Shown: piece by piece, positions 16,475-25,231 of the stretch
How positions within the stretch are numbered: position 1 is the stretch's first letter
Layout: the number at the start of each line of letters is the position of its first letter
Source: Scatosoma sp045643825
Lineage (GTDB): Bacteria > Bacillota > Clostridia > Christensenellales > Borkfalkiaceae
Direction of reading: 5' to 3'
DNA length: 55,565 nt
Assembly (NCBI GenBank): GCA_045643825.1
Contig: JAZRFV010000057.1
Span: forward strand, 1-55,565
The notes under the pieces: generated by a model
What the model was told of the DNA's origin: nothing
Seen by the model: the letters and a program-made list of their open reading frames with translations, nothing else
Database searches by the model: none
Made by a program: the position numbers and the translations under genes

Positions 16475-17407
16475 TCACATGTTTTCAGCGAGCTGCATTA
16501 ACTTTCGCATGCGGTGGTTTAAACAGCTTTTGCTGACCTTTAAGTAATCGGCAAGCTCCTGCAAGGTTTTATCGGTATGTTCTAACCTCGCAATCGCAGC
16601 CGCCTGCAATTCCTCCGATAAATCGGTAAAGCCACTCCACGCGCGGAGTTTTTCAAAGGCAACCACCTGCTTTACCGAGGCAATCGCTGATTTGTCCGCA
16701 TTGCCAGCCATACAGTTTTGCGCGCGGTTGTTTTGGTTGGCTTTATCTCGTTCCTCCACGAGTGCGGAGAATTTTTTCAAAGTCTTATTCGCCCCAATTA
16801 TTGACAAGAAGTCGGAAATCGTTTCCTTGCTCTTCATATATACGATAAAGGTATCCTTGCGTTCCCCTAAACGAGCAAACAGCTCTAACCCCGACAACAA
16901 ATCGCAAAAATCTCGTGCGGTTGCACCGTCTAAAAAGACAAATTCGAGATGGTAGCCCGATTTACTGCCTTCCCCGGGGACGGTACAGCTACCGCTCCCT
17001 AAAAAGGCACCCTTTGCGTAGGCGATACACTCCTGCTCACTCCACGAATAGACGTCTTCAAGCCCTTCATTGAGATTGCCGTTTTCTTGTACGAGCTTTA
17101 ACTCCTTCAACACGCATTCTACGTGCTGGGGAGGGCATTGTAATAGCAGCTTGTCCCTGCCACTCATTCTATCCATTGTCGCGCTCGTAACCGACAGCTC
17201 CGTATTGAAGTTTTCCGCAAACGCGGACATGAAAAATTCCGCCACGTTTTCCGTTTCACTTACGATAAAGAAGCTCGGTTTTCCGTCCTTACGCCCAACA
17301 AAACCGCTGGTACGCACAAACGCCGAAATCGCCGCCTTTTGACAAGCGCGCGACTTCCCTACGCCACGGTGGATAATTTCTTTTTTTAACTCCGAAGTAA
17401 AATTCAT
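16475..17407 (-). CDS. whiA: WhiA, DNA-binding regulator
   Basis: A 310-residue WhiA with the two expected parts: an N-terminal LAGLIDADG-like domain (CxxAYAKGAFLGSGSC around the middle) and a C-terminal helix-turn-helix (LQELADYLKVSKSCLNHRMRKL). The start MNFTSELKKEI was chosen because GGAG is 6 bases upstream and homologues begin this way; a longer frame begins at TTG. In Bacillus WhiA affects division and chromosome segregation. Usually rapZ (yvcJ) and yvcK stand between murB/PHP and whiA in this type of cluster; both are absent here. Confidence 0.93.
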   Translation of the reverse strand: MNFTSELKKEIIHRGVGKSRACQKAAISAFVRTSGFVGRKDGKPSFFIVSETENVAEFFMSAFAENFNTELSVTSATMDRMSGRDKLLLQCPPQHVECVLKELKLVQENGNLNEGLEDVYSWSEQECIAYAKGAFLGSGSCTVPGEGSKSGYHLEFVFLDGATARDFCDLLSGLELFARLGERKDTFIVYMKSKETISDFLSIIGANKTLKKFSALVEERDKANQNNRAQNCMAGNADKSAIASVKQVVAFEKLRAWSGFTDLSEELQAAAIARLEHTDKTLQELADYLKVSKSCLNHRMRKLMQLAENM

Positions 17408-17417
17408 TCTTGCTCCG

Positions 17418-18191
17418 TTACATACCTTTTTTAAACTCCGCAAAGCGGAAAACAGGAGTTCTCCCGTCGATATTGTCTATGCGTTCCATCGGGAAATTCA
17501 ACCTTGCAAGCTGTTCTTCCACCAAACGCTTGTCCCCCACCCTTTCCTTGCTGTGTGCGTCGGAATTGATGATAAAACGCGCGGACGTCTTTGCAACGAT
17601 ATTGCTTAATTCCTCGTCCGTAAGGTGGGTTTTCTTACTGTTTAATTCGATATACGTCCCGTAATCGGCGGCACATTTTGCCACCTCCAAGGCGTTGGCG
17701 GGACACATATAATTGAGGTGGGAAACCGCATCAATGGGGTTGCCCTTGATCGTGTTAATATAAGCCTTCGTGTTGTAATCAATCAAACGTTTTGAAGGGT
17801 GGCCGAATTTGTCGGCGTTGAAATTTCCACCGCCGTAACGGAGCATTTCAAAAAAGCCGTCGTACCAAATAAAAACGTGCTTACCGCAAAGGTACAAATC
17901 GAAATTTTCAAAATCCTTTTTGGTTAAGTCCGCTTTTCCGTCTATACCACGGATATTTGCCTCAATCCCCACCAAAACGTCCACACCAAATTGCTTACCT
18001 GCCGTTTCACATTCCTTACGGTAAGCGGCAACCTGACGACGGCGAATACCAAACGCCACGTGAGAAAAGCCGTGGTCAGCGATACCGATTTGCTGCAAGC
18101 CTATCGATTTTGCTTGCTCCACGTTCTCCAAAACGGTGTTTTTTCCGTGGGAATAGGGTGTATGCGTATGATAATCTCCCGTTAAAACCAA
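17418..18191 (-). CDS. PHP-domain metal-dependent phosphoesterase (YcdX-like)
   Basis: A 257-residue PHP protein. Metal ligands are seen in DYHTHTPYSHG (residues 6-16), IADHG, GIEANI, LCGKHV and INSDAHS. The start is TTG: AAAGGAG lies 6 bases upstream, inside the 3' end of murB, and there is no nearby ATG. Related proteins are annotated as histidinol-phosphatase or YcdX-type phosphatase; no his genes are near, and the conserved place between murB and whiA in Firmicutes gives no substrate. The exact reaction is unknown. Nine bases separate it from whiA. Confidence 0.8.
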   Translation of the reverse strand: MVLTGDYHTHTPYSHGKNTVLENVEQAKSIGLQQIGIADHGFSHVAFGIRRRQVAAYRKECETAGKQFGVDVLVGIEANIRGIDGKADLTKKDFENFDLYLCGKHVFIWYDGFFEMLRYGGGNFNADKFGHPSKRLIDYNTKAYINTIKGNPIDAVSHLNYMCPANALEVAKCAADYGTYIELNSKKTHLTDEELSNIVAKTSARFIINSDAHSKERVGDKRLVEEQLARLNFPMERIDNIDGRTPVFRFAEFKKGM

Positions 18192-18194
18192 CTG

Positions 18195-19049
18195 CTACTC
18201 CTTTATATACCTGATTTCCTCTTCAAGCCTTACGCCGCATTGCGTATACACGGCATTTTTGATGATTTGTATCAACGCGCGGATTTCCTGCGCCGTTGCA
18301 TTTTGATCGTTTATGATAAAATTTGCGTGCAGTTCCGACACCTTTGCCCCGCCATAGCGAAAGCCCTTTAGCCCTGCATTTTCAATCAACGAACCTGCGG
18401 AAATGCCCTGCGGATTTTTAAAAACACAACCCATACTCCTACCCTTGGGTAAGTGCGCGCGCCTTTTAAGCCATTTGTGGATTTCGTCTTCCACCGTTTG
18501 TTTATCCCTCTTTTCAAGGTGCAAAACTCCGCCTAAAATCACGTCGTTCGTCCGCATAAATACGCTGTTTTTGTAGGAATATCCACACTTTTCAACGGGT
18601 AAGTCTACAATCTCACCATCACGGATAACCCTCACGCTTTTTACGATATCCGAAACGTATCTACCCCCTGCGCCGCCGTTCATATACAGCATACCGCCAA
18701 GGGTACAGGGTATCCCTGCGAAAAATTCCGCACCGCTAAAACCCGTTTCCTGCATATAGCGTAAAAGTGCGGCGCTGGTTACCCCAGCCGACACAAATAC
18801 GCCCTCCTCCGTTTCACGGATTTTTGTTAGTTTTTTCGTACAAAGCACCGCTTTTCTTGTAACGCCCTCCAAGGGCAATACGTTGCTTAAATTCCCCACA
18901 ACAATCACCTCGTTTTTGAGGTGGAATAAAAGGGTTTTTACCTCCCCCTCCGTCTTGGGATAGTACGAGGCCTTTGCAAACCCACCGCAACCAATGGTGG
19001 AATGCTTTGCAAAATCAAAGGGTCGCTCTACAAAAATTGTATCAAGCAA
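18195..19049 (-). CDS. murB: UDP-N-acetylenolpyruvoylglucosamine reductase
   Basis: A 284-residue FAD enzyme reducing UDP-GlcNAc-enolpyruvate with NADPH, second step of muramic acid synthesis. FAD-binding region HSTIGCGG...YPKTEGEV...GNLSN, substrate domain AGIPCTLGGMLYMNGGAG, and C-terminal SELHANFIIN and RLEEEIRYI with the conserved Glu. The motif that normally reads GSxFKNP, with a Ser acting as general acid, is GCVFKNP here, so Cys208 replaces Ser. The start is TTG with AGGAG 10 bases upstream. It leads the operon murB-PHP-whiA-dnaE; a TACAAT lies just ahead of the Shine-Dalgarno, but its promoter role is uncertain. Confidence 0.93.
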   Translation of the reverse strand: MLDTIFVERPFDFAKHSTIGCGGFAKASYYPKTEGEVKTLLFHLKNEVIVVGNLSNVLPLEGVTRKAVLCTKKLTKIRETEEGVFVSAGVTSAALLRYMQETGFSGAEFFAGIPCTLGGMLYMNGGAGGRYVSDIVKSVRVIRDGEIVDLPVEKCGYSYKNSVFMRTNDVILGGVLHLEKRDKQTVEDEIHKWLKRRAHLPKGRSMGCVFKNPQGISAGSLIENAGLKGFRYGGAKVSELHANFIINDQNATAQEIRALIQIIKNAVYTQCGVRLEEEIRYIKE

Positions 19050-19177
19050 AATTCGCTCACTCCTATTGTAGCATATTTTTCGTACTTTTGAAAGTATTTC
19101 TTTGAAAATTTTTCATAATTTTTTTCAAAAGCTGTTCTTTTATCTATATGCTTTGGAGGGCTTGCCTATACACCGAT

Positions 19178-19204
19178 AAAAAGAGCCCGAATTTCTCCGA
19201 GCTC
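19178..19204 (-). terminator. Intrinsic terminator after nagA
   Basis: Nine-base-pair stem GAGCTCGGA/TTCGGGCTC (with G-T pairs) around a GAAA loop, followed by five T, starting about 20 bases after the nagA stop. The rest of 19050-19177 is AT-rich with no gene. Confidence 0.87.
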
Positions 19205-19223
19205 CTTTCTTGCTTGTCTAAAT

Positions 19224-20372
19224 TTACGCCTGGTAAATTGCTTTACCGCCACGAATGGTCAATACCACGTCGTAGTTTGCGTTCAATACGGTGAAGTCTG
19301 CACGCTTGCCTACCTCGATGCTACCTGCCTCGTTGTCGATCTTTAACATACGAGCAGGGTTAATCGTTGCGTAGTCCACCGCTTGAGTGAAGGGTACGCC
19401 AACCTTTTCCACCATATTTTGTACGGCACGGTTCATGCGAAGTACGCTACCTGCCAAGGTACCGTCTTCCAAACGAGCTTCGCCGTTCTTAACGTAAACC
19501 ACTTGACCGCCCAACTCACTAACGCCGTCGGGAATACCCTTTGCGCGCATTGCATCCGTAATTAAGCTGATCTTATCCACGGGCTTGTTCTTTACAAGCA
19601 AACGCATAGCAGGTACGGAAACGTGAATGGTATCCGCAATCAATTCGCAGTTCAATTCGTCAAGGAGCATTGCGCTGCCTACCGTACCGATTTCACGGTG
19701 ATGGAGTGCCGTTTGCGCGTTGTAGGTATGGGTAACGTTGTTCGCACCGTTGCTAACCGCCTTTTCGATGTCGGGGTATTTCGCACCCGTGTGACCGATG
19801 GAGGATACGATGCCCTGCGCCGTCAAATGGCGGATAAATTCTTCCGCGCCATCTACCTCGGGGGCAAGCGTTACGATACGGATAGCGTTGCCGCTTGCCG
19901 CATTGTAACCGTCAAATGCCGTAATATCGGGGGCTTTTACGTATTCCAAGGGTTGCGCACCTTTATGCGCAGCCGCAATGAACGGACCTTCAAGGTGTAC
20001 GCCCACTACACGCGCACCTTCATCGGGGTTCATTTCGCGATAGGTTTTTACCGCTTCCATTGCTTTCGTGATATTTTCGGGGCTTTGCGTCATCGTGGTA
20101 ACAACAAAGGAGGTCGTACCTTCCGCCGCAATCGTTTTCGCGATGATAGAGATGTCCTCTACCGTGCCGTCCATACCGTCAGAGCCACCTGCACCGTGAA
20201 TGTGTTGATCCACAAAGCCAGGCAATACGATGGCATCTTCGGGCAGTTCGATTACTTCCGCGCCTTTGCCACCGCAACGGGATATTTTTTCGATTTTTTC
20301 ATCAAAGCATACCGTCGTTTTTTTCAAACCTTCGCCTGCAACGTATACGGTTGCATTTTTAAAACACTTCAT
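19224..20372 (-). CDS. nagA: N-acetylglucosamine-6-phosphate deacetylase
   Basis: A 382-residue amidohydrolase that makes glucosamine 6-phosphate and acetate. Metal and substrate motifs: PGFVDQHIHGAGG, HLEGPFIAAAHKGAQ, SIGHTGA, NVTHTYNAQTALHHRE, ITDAMRAKG and the C-terminal NPARML...GSIEVGKRADF. Full length. It is 16 bases downstream of the ROK-like kinase gene and shares its promoter, so the pair probably handles amino sugars from cell wall or host glycans. No nagB is in the window. Confidence 0.94.
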   Translation of the reverse strand: MKCFKNATVYVAGEGLKKTTVCFDEKIEKISRCGGKGAEVIELPEDAIVLPGFVDQHIHGAGGSDGMDGTVEDISIIAKTIAAEGTTSFVVTTMTQSPENITKAMEAVKTYREMNPDEGARVVGVHLEGPFIAAAHKGAQPLEYVKAPDITAFDGYNAASGNAIRIVTLAPEVDGAEEFIRHLTAQGIVSSIGHTGAKYPDIEKAVSNGANNVTHTYNAQTALHHREIGTVGSAMLLDELNCELIADTIHVSVPAMRLLVKNKPVDKISLITDAMRAKGIPDGVSELGGQVVYVKNGEARLEDGTLAGSVLRMNRAVQNMVEKVGVPFTQAVDYATINPARMLKIDNEAGSIEVGKRADFTVLNANYDVVLTIRGGKAIYQA

Positions 20373-20388
20373 TTGTACGTTTCCTCTC

Positions 20389-21768
20389 TTATTTGCTTGC
20401 AGGAAGGGATGCTGCGGCGATACTCTGCCCTACGCGACGGCTGTTTTCATCGGGCAAACCGATGTCAAGCGTTGCAAATTCGGGATATTCTTCCGCCAAA
20501 ACCTTTTTGCAGGTTGCCAAAATGATATCGCCACCTTTACCGCCCATTACACGACCAAGCAACAACATGTGCTTAATGTCGTAGAATTTCGCGTAGAAAG
20601 GAATGGTGTGCGCAAGATATACACCGATATCTTCGTAAATTTGAGCAGCCAAAGGATCGTCATTTACCATAAGGGCTTGGATTTCCTTCAACTTTTGCGC
20701 AGGGGTAAGACCTTCTGCAAACTTGTAACCGCCTGCTTCCGCAAGTTTGATTACAGCATCCTGCGAGAAATACTTACAGCCAACACCGAAGTCTCCACTC
20801 CATTCGTCCTGCATAGCACCTTCGTTAAAGTCAACGGGAGCAAATGCAAGCTCCGACAACCAGCCGTTGATACCGCCGTTCATATTGATGTAGCCAACCG
20901 CTTCGCTGGTACCCATTGCGATACCCAAAACGCCGTTGTCTTCAAGGTCAATTGCACCTGCCAACGCCGTTACGTCGCCGTCGTTTGCTACTTCCAAAGG
21001 AATTTCCTTGCCGTATTCCTTGCTCATTTCCTTTGCTACGTTGATGTACATATTCTTCACGTAGTCGCCGTGTTGCTTTTTGTCAACCTTGATAAATAAG
21101 GATGCAACCATGATTTTGTTGTCAACGTAAACACCTGCGGAAGATACACCGATAGTGTCAACGGTAGGCATTTTGGAAGCCGCCGTTTTCATTGCCGTCA
21201 AAATTTCGTTGTAGTGATAGGTAGGATCTTCGGTAACCTTCGGGTTCCAAACCACTTCTTCGCTGTATACAACTTCACCGTTGATTACGGCGCTTACCTT
21301 TCTATCCGAACCACCTGCATCGAAACCGATACGGCAACCATCCAAGTAACCGCCTACACGGATGGATGCATTCTTTTGTTCGGGGATTTCATTTGCTTCC
21401 AACCATTCTACTTCAAAAGGTTTTTCGTATACGCCGCTCATGAGTTCTACGTCGCACGCACGGATACCTTCCATCGTGTATGCTTGTTTGAGATATTCGT
21501 AGATGGACTTGCTACCAGCAACGGAAATTTTGAAGCCGCCTACTACCCACAAAATCGTTTTTGCAAGACGTTCAGCCACACGGAAGTTCAACGCATCGTT
21601 GATACCATCCGCCAAAGCCTCGTATTTATATACGTAGTTGTAACCGCCGCTGCGTTCCGCAACCAAGGTTACCTCTACGGGTTTACCACTCTTTTTTACC
21701 TCTGCGTCGAAGTCGTTAAGCGCCTTAATCATAGGATAAAAGTTTTTGTCTAAAACGGGTAATTTCAT
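20389..21768 (-). CDS. ROK-like sugar kinase with an extra N-terminal domain
   Basis: A 459-residue protein. The kinase part begins near residue 146 with RIGFDAGGSDRKVSAVI, the phosphate-binding loop of ROK/actin-like kinases, followed by GVSSAG, ANDGDVTALAGA and GIAMGTSEAVGYI. The typical ROK zinc motif (CxCGxxGC) is not seen. Before the kinase there is a domain of about 145 residues that I do not recognise; it has no helix-turn-helix and no signal peptide. ROK kinases are usually about 300 residues. Cotranscription with nagA suggests an amino sugar or hexose as substrate, but that is inference from context. Confidence 0.7.
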   Translation of the reverse strand: MKLPVLDKNFYPMIKALNDFDAEVKKSGKPVEVTLVAERSGGYNYVYKYEALADGINDALNFRVAERLAKTILWVVGGFKISVAGSKSIYEYLKQAYTMEGIRACDVELMSGVYEKPFEVEWLEANEIPEQKNASIRVGGYLDGCRIGFDAGGSDRKVSAVINGEVVYSEEVVWNPKVTEDPTYHYNEILTAMKTAASKMPTVDTIGVSSAGVYVDNKIMVASLFIKVDKKQHGDYVKNMYINVAKEMSKEYGKEIPLEVANDGDVTALAGAIDLEDNGVLGIAMGTSEAVGYINMNGGINGWLSELAFAPVDFNEGAMQDEWSGDFGVGCKYFSQDAVIKLAEAGGYKFAEGLTPAQKLKEIQALMVNDDPLAAQIYEDIGVYLAHTIPFYAKFYDIKHMLLLGRVMGGKGGDIILATCKKVLAEEYPEFATLDIGLPDENSRRVGQSIAAASLPASK

Positions 21769-21799
21769 AAAAGTACTCCTATTTTGAATTTATATCCAT

Positions 21800-21827
21800 A
21801 TTATAACATATACGCGCGTAGATTCAA
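21800..21827 (-). promoter_or_regulatory. Promoter of the ROK kinase-nagA operon
   Basis: TTGAAT (21822-21827), 16-bp spacer, TATAAT (21800-21805), about 32 bases ahead of the start codon. The spacer holds CGCGCG, unusual for this AT-rich region. The remaining stretch to 21928 has no gene. Confidence 0.72.
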
Positions 21828-21928
21828 TAGAAATTCTTTCAGTCTTTTTTGGAATTCTTTCGCAAGTTTTTTGCGTGAAATAATCATAAACAATGCAAAT
21901 TAACCGCTTTGAGTTAAAGAACATAAAC

Positions 21929-21954
21929 AAAAAACCGCCTTCTTTCGAAAGCGG
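21929..21954 (-). terminator. Terminator-like hairpin beside a tRNA fragment
   Basis: CCGCTT pairs with AAGGCGG with one bulged G around a short loop, followed by six T and GTTT in the minus direction. It stands in the same place relative to the truncated tRNA 3' end (21962) as the real terminator does to the intact tRNA, so it looks like the leftover of a second tRNA unit. Confidence 0.6.
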
Positions 21955-21961
21955 ATTTTTG

Positions 21962-22063
21962 TTTGGAGCTACTAGGCGGATTTGTAAGGAGCGTAGCGAC
22001 GGCATAGCGAGCCCACGAGCGTCACCCCGACCTCGTCCGTTATAATTTTGTAGGAGGTCGGCG
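21962..22063 (-). repeat. Decayed tRNA-Thr-derived fragment
   Basis: Bases 21962-21984 are identical over 23 bp to 22103-22125, which covers the 3' end of tRNA-Thr and its flank. A 12-bp T-arm piece (CCGACCTCGTCC) recurs at 22027-22038, displaced by about 37 bases of unrelated sequence, and an inverted copy of the same T-arm (GAGGTCGG) stands at about 22053, making a CCGACCTC/GAGGTCGG dyad. No complete tRNA can be built. Read as protein, this stretch gives only a spurious frame. Confidence 0.65.
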
Positions 22064-22064
22064 G

Positions 22065-22103
22065 CAAAAAAAATATGTCCATCCCAACGGGATAGACATA
22101 TTT
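22065..22103 (-). terminator. Terminator of tRNA-Thr
   Basis: Near-perfect 15-bp stem (AAATATGTCYATCCC and its complement, one G-T pair) with a 3-base loop, followed by a run of eight T in the minus direction, directly after the tRNA CCA end. Confidence 0.92.
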
Positions 22104-22104
22104 T

Positions 22105-22180
<76 letters not shown>

Positions 22181-22198
22181 GTTAACGATTACTATGCT

Positions 22199-22227
22199 AT
22201 TATAGTTAAATTTATACCCTTTGTCAA
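22199..22227 (-). promoter_or_regulatory. tRNA-Thr promoter
   Basis: Perfect TTGACA (22222-22227), 17-bp spacer, perfect TATAAT (22199-22204). The start point would fall a few bases before the tRNA 5' end. Confidence 0.92.
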
Positions 22228-22267
22228 GCCTTATAAGGCACTTTTTTTAAAAAAATTAATAAAAATT

Positions 22268-22301
22268 AAAAAATAAATCCCTTCACCGAAGTAAAGGGAT
22301 T
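22268..22301 (-). terminator. Terminator of rny
   Basis: Perfect 8-bp stem AATCCCTT/AAGGGATT with a loop containing a further small pairing, followed by TATTTTTTAA in the minus direction, 12 bases after the rny stop. Confidence 0.88.
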
Positions 22302-22312
22302 ATTTCGTTTAA

Positions 22313-23932
22313 TTATTTTGCATATTCAACGCCACGGAACTCACGGATTACGTTTACCTTGATTTGACCAGGGTATTCCAATTCCGCCTCAATCTTCTTC
22401 GCAATGTCCTTTGCAAGGAAGAGCGCCTGTGCATCATCCACCTGTTCAGGCTTCACGATAACACGCACTTCTCTACCTGCTTGGATTGCGTAGCTCTTTT
22501 CTACGCCATGGAAACCGGAAGCGATTTCTTCCAATCTTTCCAAACGTTTCACGTAGTTCGAGCCCGTTTCACGTCTTGCACCAGGACGAGCGCCCGAAAT
22601 AGCGTCAGCTGCCTGAATAAGAACAGCCTCGATCGTCTTGGGTTCTACATCGCCGTGGTGAGCCATAATTGCGTTGACAATATTTGCGTTTTCTTTATAC
22701 TTCTTCGCGAGGTCAGCACCGATTTGGATGTGCGTACCTTCTTGTTCTTGGTCAACCGCCTTACCGATATCGTGCAACAAGCCTGCACGTTTTGCAAAGC
22801 TTACGTCCAAACCAAGTTCAGCCGCCATCTGACCAGCAAGCATCGATACCTCTACCGAATGCTTGTACACGTTTTGACCATAGCTGGTTCTAAATTTCAA
22901 GCGACCAATCAACTTGATAAGTTCAGGGTGCAAGCCAAAGATACCTGCTTCAAACACAGCCGCTTCGCCTGCTTCCTTAATTTGCATATCCATTTCACGG
23001 GTAACCTTATCCACCGTTTCCTCGATACGAGCGGGGTGAATACGGCCGTCGTTAATCAAACGTTCGAGCGATAAACGAGCGATTTCTCTTCTTACGGGAT
23101 CAAAGCCCGAAAGAATAACCACCTCGGGGGTGTCGTCGACGATAAGCTCGATACCCGTTGCGTTTTCCAATGCACGGATGTTTCTACCTTCACGACCGAT
23201 AATACGTGCCTTCATATCATCGTTGGGAAGGGGTACAACGGAAACCGTGATTTCCGAGGCCTGATCCGCTGCGCATTTTTGAATAGCGAGTGCAATCAAC
23301 TTCTTCGCGTTGATATCGGCCTCGTCTTTTGCCTTTTGTTCAAGGTTACGCACCTGGATTGCCACGTCGTGACGGGTTTCTTCCAAAATTTCTTCCGTCA
23401 AAAGCTTTTTCGCTTCATCACGGGTAAGCTGTGCTACCTTTTCAAGCTCCTGCACCATCAATTCGTGTTGGGAATTGAGTTTTTCTTGCAAATGTACAAC
23501 CTCTTCTTCCTTTTTAAGAAGGTTTGCCTTTTGCTGTTCGAGTGCCTCCGACTTTTTGTCGATTGCATCCTCTTTTTGGGTTAAACGCTGTTCCATGCGC
23601 TGAATTTCAGCCTTCTTTTCCTTGGTTTCGCGTTCAAATTCGTTTCTTAATTTTAAATCCTGTTCCTTTGCTTCAAGCAACGCTTCTTTCAAGACGTGCT
23701 TGCTTTCTTCTCTTCCTTGAGCCTTAATGCGTTCGGCTTCCTTTTCAGCATCGCTGATGATTTTACCTACGCGATCGTTTGCAGAACCGATTTTCTTTTC
23801 GGTACTCTTTTTATAAACGAGCAATGCAAAAACCGCACCCAAAACCAAAGCAATCAACGCCGCTGCTACCGCAATCGCAATCGTCACCCCTGTGTTCGCC
23901 AGAAACAGGACGCTCAAATTAGAATTGTACAT
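22313..23932 (-). CDS. rny: Ribonuclease Y
   Basis: A 539-residue membrane-anchored endoribonuclease that starts mRNA decay. One N-terminal membrane segment (about 13-40), a long charged coiled coil (about 45-200), a KH domain with RIIGREGRNIRALE, and an HD domain with LLHDIGKA. Family length about 510-530. It has its own promoter and a 5' leader of roughly 90 bases with a stable hairpin. Position after recA is conserved in Firmicutes. Confidence 0.97.
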   Translation of the reverse strand: MYNSNLSVLFLANTGVTIAIAVAAALIALVLGAVFALLVYKKSTEKKIGSANDRVGKIISDAEKEAERIKAQGREESKHVLKEALLEAKEQDLKLRNEFERETKEKKAEIQRMEQRLTQKEDAIDKKSEALEQQKANLLKKEEEVVHLQEKLNSQHELMVQELEKVAQLTRDEAKKLLTEEILEETRHDVAIQVRNLEQKAKDEADINAKKLIALAIQKCAADQASEITVSVVPLPNDDMKARIIGREGRNIRALENATGIELIVDDTPEVVILSGFDPVRREIARLSLERLINDGRIHPARIEETVDKVTREMDMQIKEAGEAAVFEAGIFGLHPELIKLIGRLKFRTSYGQNVYKHSVEVSMLAGQMAAELGLDVSFAKRAGLLHDIGKAVDQEQEGTHIQIGADLAKKYKENANIVNAIMAHHGDVEPKTIEAVLIQAADAISGARPGARRETGSNYVKRLERLEEIASGFHGVEKSYAIQAGREVRVIVKPEQVDDAQALFLAKDIAKKIEAELEYPGQIKVNVIREFRGVEYAK

Positions 23933-23981
23933 AGTTTGTGCCTCCTGTATTAAAATTAAATTGATAAAACCATTATCTTAA

Positions 23982-24002
23982 CGGATTTTTGCCCAAAATC
24001 CG
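23982..24002 (-). promoter_or_regulatory. Hairpin in the rny leader
   Basis: Perfect 8-bp stem CGGATTTT/AAAATCCG around a 5-base GGGCA loop, between promoter and start codon. No U-run follows directly, so it is not a typical terminator. It could set mRNA stability or be a site for RNase Y feedback on its own transcript; this is a guess. Confidence 0.5.
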
Positions 24003-24027
24003 ACCTATAATTTTTTCTATCGTAACT

Positions 24028-24056
24028 ATTGTACAATATATTTATATAAAAGTCAA
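24028..24056 (-). promoter_or_regulatory. rny promoter
   Basis: TTGACT (24051-24056), 17-bp spacer, TACAAT (24028-24033), about 95 bases ahead of the ATG. Confidence 0.85.
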
Positions 24057-24108
24057 TTGTTTGAGAAAAATTTGTTGCCGTCAAAAGTAAAAAAAATCCA
24101 TAAAATAA

Positions 24109-24146
24109 CAAAAAAGCGGAAAGCTTTCACGCTCACCGCCTTTTTT
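24109..24146 (-). terminator. Terminator of recA
   Basis: Stem built from GGCGG/CCGC flanked by T and A tracts (AAAAAGCGG ... CCGCCTTTTT), with inner partial pairing GAGC/GCTT, followed by six T in the minus direction, about 30 bases after the recA stop. Confidence 0.8.
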
Positions 24147-24175
24147 ACATCAATAATATTCAATATTATGCACGA

Positions 24176-25201
24176 TTATTCTTCGCTTTCTTCTACGATT
24201 TTTCCGCTTGCAACGTCGCGAATCTTTTGTTCAATCTCCGCCTTCACTTCGGGATTGTCCTTCAAGAACATACGCAATTTTTCACGACCTTGTGCAATCT
24301 TCGTACCGTTATAGCTGTAGAATGCACCGCTCTTCGAAATGATATCGTACTGCACGCCCATATCCATGATACAGCCTTCCTGCGAAACGCCTTCACCGAA
24401 TACGATGTCGAATTCCGCCTGACGGAAAGGAGGCGCAAGCTTATTTTTTACAACCTTTGCCTTCGTTCTGTTACCCATCGCGCCGTCCGCGTCCTTCAAG
24501 GTATCCACTTTACGGATATCCAAACGCATACTTGCGTAGAATTTCAACGCTTTACCGCCAGGGGTAGTTTCGGGGTTGCCGAACATAACGCCTACCTTTT
24601 CACGCAACTGGTTGATGAAAATAACGCAGGTCTTCGATTTGTTTACAATCGCGGTCAACTTTCTCAAAGCCTGCGACATCAAACGTGCCTGCAAGCCTAC
24701 GTGCGTATCACCCATATCCCCTTCAATTTCCGCCTTCGGCGTCAAAGCCGCAACCGAGTCCACAACGATGATATCCACAGCGGAGCTTCTTACCAAAGCC
24801 TCCGTGATATCCAACGCTTGTTCACCCGTGTCAGGCTGAGAAACGTACAAATCTTCGAGGTTTACGCCCAATTTCTTTGCATAGATGGGATCAAGTGCAT
24901 GTTCTGCGTCGATAAACGCCGCTACGCCACCCATCTTTTGCGCTTCCGCAATTGCGTGCAAAGCCACCGTCGTTTTACCCGAAGATTCAGGCCCGTAGAT
25001 TTCGATGATTCTTCCACGAGGGAAACCACCGATACCAAGGGCAAGGTCAAGGGTAAGACAACCGCTGGGGATTACCTCAATCTCCGTGTTGCCCGCTTCT
25101 TCGCCAAGGCGCATAATAGAGCCTTTACCGTACTGCTTTTCAATCTGCAACAATACGGCGTCTAACGCCTTCATTTTTTCCGTGTTCTTTTCGTTTGCCA
25201 T
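24176..25201 (-). CDS. recA: RecA recombinase
   Basis: A 341-residue ATP-dependent strand-exchange protein. Walker A GPESSGKT at 70-77, Walker B DIIVVDSVAAL, loop segments EGDMGD and FGNPETTPGGKALKFYASMR, and acidic tail EESEE. Full length. It begins 30 bases after cinA and belongs to the rimO-pgsA-cinA-recA transcript. No LexA/DinR-type operator (CGAAC-N4-GTTCG) is seen in the 30-base gap, so SOS control, if any, must act further upstream. A terminator separates it from rny. Confidence 0.98.
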   Translation of the reverse strand: MANEKNTEKMKALDAVLLQIEKQYGKGSIMRLGEEAGNTEIEVIPSGCLTLDLALGIGGFPRGRIIEIYGPESSGKTTVALHAIAEAQKMGGVAAFIDAEHALDPIYAKKLGVNLEDLYVSQPDTGEQALDITEALVRSSAVDIIVVDSVAALTPKAEIEGDMGDTHVGLQARLMSQALRKLTAIVNKSKTCVIFINQLREKVGVMFGNPETTPGGKALKFYASMRLDIRKVDTLKDADGAMGNRTKAKVVKNKLAPPFRQAEFDIVFGEGVSQEGCIMDMGVQYDIISKSGAFYSYNGTKIAQGREKLRMFLKDNPEVKAEIEQKIRDVASGKIVEESEE

Positions 25202-25231
25202 TTATATATCTCCTATCATATTTTTTTCAAT

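Noticed and set aside
19050..19080. murB promoter with TACAAT
   Set aside because: The hexamer lies directly before the Shine-Dalgarno, so a transcript started there would lack the ribosome site; not listed as a feature.
25202..25231. SOS (LexA) box upstream of recA
   Set aside because: The 30-base gap has no CGAAC-N4-GTTCG-like palindrome.
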